Source: Nemertoderma westbladi
Lineage: Eukaryota > Xenacoelomorpha > Nemertodermatida > Nemertodermatidae
NCBI GenBank assembly: GCA_032718475.1
Contig: JAUCBJ010008652.1
Span: 1-56,853 of the forward strand
Length of the DNA stretch: 56,853 nt
Direction: 5' to 3'
Under the pieces are notes generated by a model that saw only the letters and a list, made by a program, of their open reading frames with translations, did not search any database and was not told the DNA's origin. Of the stretch, positions 54,236 through 56,853 are shown one piece after another. Made by a program: the position numbers and the translations under genes. Each line of letters starts with the position of its first letter. Position 1 is the stretch's first letter.

Positions 54236-54530
54236 CTCCGTAGGTTAGCATTGTGCTTGTTTGAAACTGTCGGAGTGCGTTGGATCCGATCGGATCCGAT
54301 GGCACTCTGTTGGTGAGCGGGACTGTACATAATATTGCTGTTGGCTTGTTTATAGGCAGGCATAAGGTGTAACCAAATGATAACCAAGAGTTCAGCCAAT
54401 CAATGAAACCGCAGCTGTGGCCTGTTAGAAAGGCTATCTGCTGGTGAGTCATCAGTAGCAGAGTGGAATTATTTGGTGTAACCTAAACGAGTTATCAAAA
54501 TTCATAAGGCCTATGAGAAGGTAAGCATAA

Positions 54531-55595
54531 TATTGGTTGGAATATACTCTGTTTGACTTCCTCAATTATAATAAAATAGCCGTTGAATATTACAAGGAAT
54601 ACACCAGAGGCAATTTGCTTATAACGCCAATAAATCATGCGTACTTACGCATTGGGAAAAACGGTGCATCAATTTTTATCTCGCGAAAAATTCTAGATGT
54701 CTTACAAAGCATCTACGGCAAAGTCGTTCTTTCCCGTATTGAACCAAAAAAGAAGGAAATTCATGATGAGAATTTTATGGAGTTCGAAGATTGCAGGTAC
54801 ATTGGATATATCTACGACTTTGAAGGGCAACGATTTGTCGGCGTTTGGGAAGCGGATGATATAGGTAGACAGCGGAAGGGTGTTCTATATTACGATGGGT
54901 TGAATCTCAGAGCGGGTGAATTCTGTTTGCTCGACTTTAACATAGATAAGAATGTTAACGAGAATATCGATGAGGTTAGTATGAGGTACACATCAACCGT
55001 TAACGAAAACGGAATATATTTGTCCCACAACTTCGACACCAAGGTTATTTTCATCCCTCGAAACAACACAAATGTCAAGATAATTAAGCAATTACAGAAG
55101 TACGCGGACCGCGATATTCCGTCTGGGTGTGAGTTTCTACCGATTAAAAAGTTAGTTGTTGAGGCTGCGATTGATGAATTAGCGGACGAGGAACTAATGA
55201 AAGTGGAAATGCCGAACAACGCTAGTCAGCTGAAGACGTCCGAAGCAGTAAAAGTCACTGCTAAGAAAATGGATGAGAAAAAAATCTGGTTGCCCACGAT
55301 TGCAGAAAATGAACGGGTAGACGGCACTGAAAAAAAGAATGATTATAAGGATATTGATACCCTCGTTGGGGGTGTGAGCGCTCAGATGAAGATGAAAACA
55401 CCTAAAGCCATGAAAGAACAAGCGCTTAAGCGAAAAATTGATCTCATCGTGAATAAAACACCTAGCTATGAGTATGAAGATATCGGCGACTTTGAAGAGG
55501 ACATCGTCAATGATACGGATGATGGTGAAGACATTTTCAATGAAATCGAGACTAATGGGCAACCTCAAATAAAGAAGAATAAACATTCAGTGTGA
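54531..55595 (+). CDS. Unrecognised 350-residue protein with acidic C-terminus
   Basis: The frame is open from 54531 with no ATG before MEFEDCRYIG at 54777. Either translation starts upstream through splicing or the 5' part is lost; GAGAAG|GTAAGC at 54521 looks like a donor, which complicates any simple exon start. The N-terminal half looks globular (YLRIGKNGASIFISRKILDV, YIGYIYDFEGQRFVGVWEAD, GVLYYDGLNLRAGEFCLLDF). The second half is Lys/Glu-rich with EDIVNDTDDGEDIFNEIE and a final KKNKHSV. CpG-rich codons contrast with AT-rich flanks. No family is recognised. The frame is intact, so it may be a host gene exon or a recent element gene. Confidence 0.5.
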   Translation, partial: YWLEYTLFDFLNYNKIAVEYYKEYTRGNLLITPINHAYLRIGKNGASIFISRKILDVLQSIYGKVVLSRIEPKKKEIHDENFMEFEDCRYIGYIYDFEGQRFVGVWEADDIGRQRKGVLYYDGLNLRAGEFCLLDFNIDKNVNENIDEVSMRYTSTVNENGIYLSHNFDTKVIFIPRNNTNVKIIKQLQKYADRDIPSGCEFLPIKKLVVEAAIDELADEELMKVEMPNNASQLKTSEAVKVTAKKMDEKKIWLPTIAENERVDGTEKKNDYKDIDTLVGGVSAQMKMKTPKAMKEQALKRKIDLIVNKTPSYEYEDIGDFEEDIVNDTDDGEDIFNEIETNGQPQIKKNKHSV

Positions 55596-55827
55596 ATCTT
55601 CGAGCGGTAGAAACTTTATTATATAAATAGACCATGTTCGTAGGCGGTGTCGCCGCAACGAGCCGGGCACGGTTAAATTATTATTATTATTTTGTGGTGG
55701 TAAATTATTTGTTGGTATAATGAATTATCGATTGAAATAAATATTATATAAATTTATTTATAGTATTATACATTATTATACACATATTTATATATTTATT
55801 ACTTTATTTTATTTATTATACGCGGAT
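55596..55827. other. Short spacer with a GC-rich motif
   Basis: GGCGGTGTCGCCGCAACGAG occurs near 55635, followed by AT-rich sequence. No gene. Confidence 0.4.
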
Positions 55828-56271
55828 ATGTTGGGGGAAAATGAACTTGTGGTGGATGAAGTAGATATGGATGCGGAGGAAGAGGTGGAAGAGGAGGAAG
55901 ATGACGATGTGGCGGCTGAAATAGCGAAGGAGAATGAATAAATATTGGTGGCTATGTATGCCAGGGAGAAAGAAGAAGCTCGGTTGGAGAGGTTATTACA
56001 TCCAAGAAACAAGTGGGAGGAGATAGAGAAGAACCATTATTTGGAGGAAGAGGCGAGAAAGAACAGCGCGTGGGGTGAAGATTGGGAGTTGGAGATGGAG
56101 GCTGAGGGGGTTAGGAGAGCGAGGGAAGCTGAGAGGTGTGCACAGGAGAAGGTGATGAAAGAAAGGATTGAGATGTTAGAAGGAATGATGGGGATGTTGG
56201 GTGATGGTGGTGGTGGTAATGGTAATAATGTGGAGGATGTAGATAGCGAGGATAGCGGGATAAATGGGTGA
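55828..56271 (+). CDS. Glu-rich coiled-coil-like protein with one in-frame stop
   Basis: An ATG at 55828 starts MLGENELVVDEVDMDAEEEV and an acidic run, reaching TAA at 55939-55941. The same frame goes on (ATG at 55954) with YAREKEEARLERLLHPRNKW, then EEEARKNSAWGEDWELEMEA, REAERCAQEKVMKERIEMLE and a Gly/Asn/Asp-rich tail. The long charged helices suggest a coiled coil. The halves may be one gene broken by a stop or two overlapping products. No family is recognised, and low complexity limits confidence. Confidence 0.4.
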
Positions 56272-56744
56272 GGTGGTGGAAGAAATTTTAAAATAGTAAT
56301 GGTGATGGATTTAAGTATAATAATCAAATTAAAAATAATATTATAAATACTATAACCTTACACCCAATTCGCGGCTCGCCCCACAACTTGTTGCTTAGCG
56401 ATATTGGGTTTTACCTATTGCGGTTCAAGGTCAAACGCCAACCGGTAGACACGAATTAATTAAATTACTTCCGTCTGCGGACTGGCCTTATACCACATAT
56501 GTCACATATACACAGTGGTGATATATGTTACATATGCACAATGGTAACCATGGTAACCATAGTAAGTGGGTGGGGCAACAATGGTAATCATAGTAAGTAG
56601 GCGTGGCAAGAGCCGTTCGGCAAATTCTTTAACATGGTAGACTATGGCAGACGCTGTTTTATTTCAGCTGTTTACCATACTACTCCTCTCTCCCTCCGGG
56701 TCCGGTGTCGTACTGGCGGCTCCACCGTTGCCGTTCCGTTGGGC
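56272..56744. other. Intergenic with short repeats
   Basis: ATGGTAACCATAGTAAGTGG near 56553 and ATGGTAATCATAGTAAGTAG near 56581 are duplicated. No gene. Confidence 0.4.
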
Positions 56745-56853
56745 CGTCCTAACACTCGGGTCCCCAATGCGACAAGGTGAGCTGACTGCCTTGGCAGATA
56801 AGCTTTCTCTTAGCGCAGTGGGTGTTCAAGAGCACCGAATGCAGACTGGACAG
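56745..56853 (+). mobile_element. LINE copy E: start of endonuclease, runs off the window
   Basis: CTAACACTCGGGTCCCCAAT begins near-identity with copy B from 8342. The frame reads MRQGELTALADKLSLSAVGV and QEHRMQTG, keeping the V-Q-E-H-R box that copy B lost through a deletion. The left flank differs from that of copy B, so this copy begins at its own break. Confidence 0.75.

Larger units (their letters stand above)
51949..54328. mobile_element. 2.4-kb DNA transposon with inverted ends and 5-bp target duplication
   Basis: The left end GTACAGTCCAGCTCACCAAC continues AGAGTGCCATCGGATCCGAT. The right end read in reverse is GTACAGTCCCGCTCACCAAC followed by the same bases, one mismatch in about 40. 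ATAAT stands on both sides (51944-51948 and 54329-54333). Both ends carry subterminal arrays of TTCAAACAG/TTCAGACAG units. Inside are a LINE 3' fragment, a C19 run and an unassigned frame, but no recognised transposase. Superfamily unknown. Confidence 0.75.

Noticed and set aside
56400-56480. GGTTCAAGGTCAAACGCC as a tRNA T-arm
   Set aside because: No cloverleaf could be formed with the surrounding bases.

Overview
This looks like nuclear DNA from a metazoan, probably a marine invertebrate. It is AT-rich, has spliceosomal introns with GT/AG ends, and is packed with animal-type transposable elements: BEL/Pao, Ginger-type, Penelope-like, several LINE groups, Mutator-like, YqaJ-bearing and Helitron-like. 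TAGGCCTA-rich stretches (42.8-43.0 kb, 51.2-51.9 kb) recall echinoderm or hemichordate contigs, but that is only an impression and I cannot name a species. No rRNA, tRNA or CRISPR array was seen. Many of the longest reading frames begin at GTG or TTG, so their starts are reading-frame limits and not real initiators.

Layout, left to right. 0-2.1 kb: 3' part of a BEL/Pao retrotransposon with an internal deletion, plus a probable 3' LTR. 3.3-4.7 kb: an unrecognised locus of two overlapping frames with a cluster of zinc-knuckle-like motifs. 6.0-7.1 and 7.7-10.2 kb: two copies of one LINE family; a related C-terminal part lies at 41.8-42.4 kb, 3' ends at 21.0 and 52.9 kb, and a fifth copy runs off the right edge. 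11.4-13.0 kb: a broken OTU-protease gene. 13.9-15.4 kb (minus): a broken gene with a BEN-like domain. 15.7-17.7 kb: a long intact LINE reverse transcriptase frame. 19.1-20.7 kb: a broken transposase-like gene carrying the same C-terminal domain as the 14-kb gene. 21.8-24.4 kb (minus): an intron-containing transposase-like gene with frameshifts.

24.8-28.4 kb is the clearest structure. A Ginger-type DNA transposon with long TCGG/CCGG-rich inverted ends has its integrase-like transposase split by a 1.1-kb foldback element with a perfect 8-bp target duplication. 29.2-30.4 kb (minus): a Mutator-like transposase relic, cut by a LINE fragment at 30.4-31.2 kb. 33.66-35.49 kb: a 1.8-kb element with about 195-bp inverted ends and a YqaJ-like nuclease exon. 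35.7-37.7 kb: a LINE of the restriction-like-endonuclease type. 39.0-39.5 kb: an SGNH-hydrolase-like relic. 40.1-41.4 and 48.2-48.7 kb: pieces resembling a Helitron (Rep, a possible OB-fold exon, helicase). Between them lie a gene-like series of exons with phase-0 introns (43.3-45.0 kb) and a near-complete Penelope-like element (45.0-46.9 kb). 51.95-54.33 kb: a 2.4-kb element with inverted ends and an ATAAT duplication. 54.5-56.3 kb: two unrecognised reading frames.

The genes do not form a pathway. The window is a nested graveyard of mobile elements with a few orphan frames. The recurring theme is DNA-transposon ends built from short tandem arrays. Two-copy exact tandem duplications and long G/C homopolymers are also frequent.
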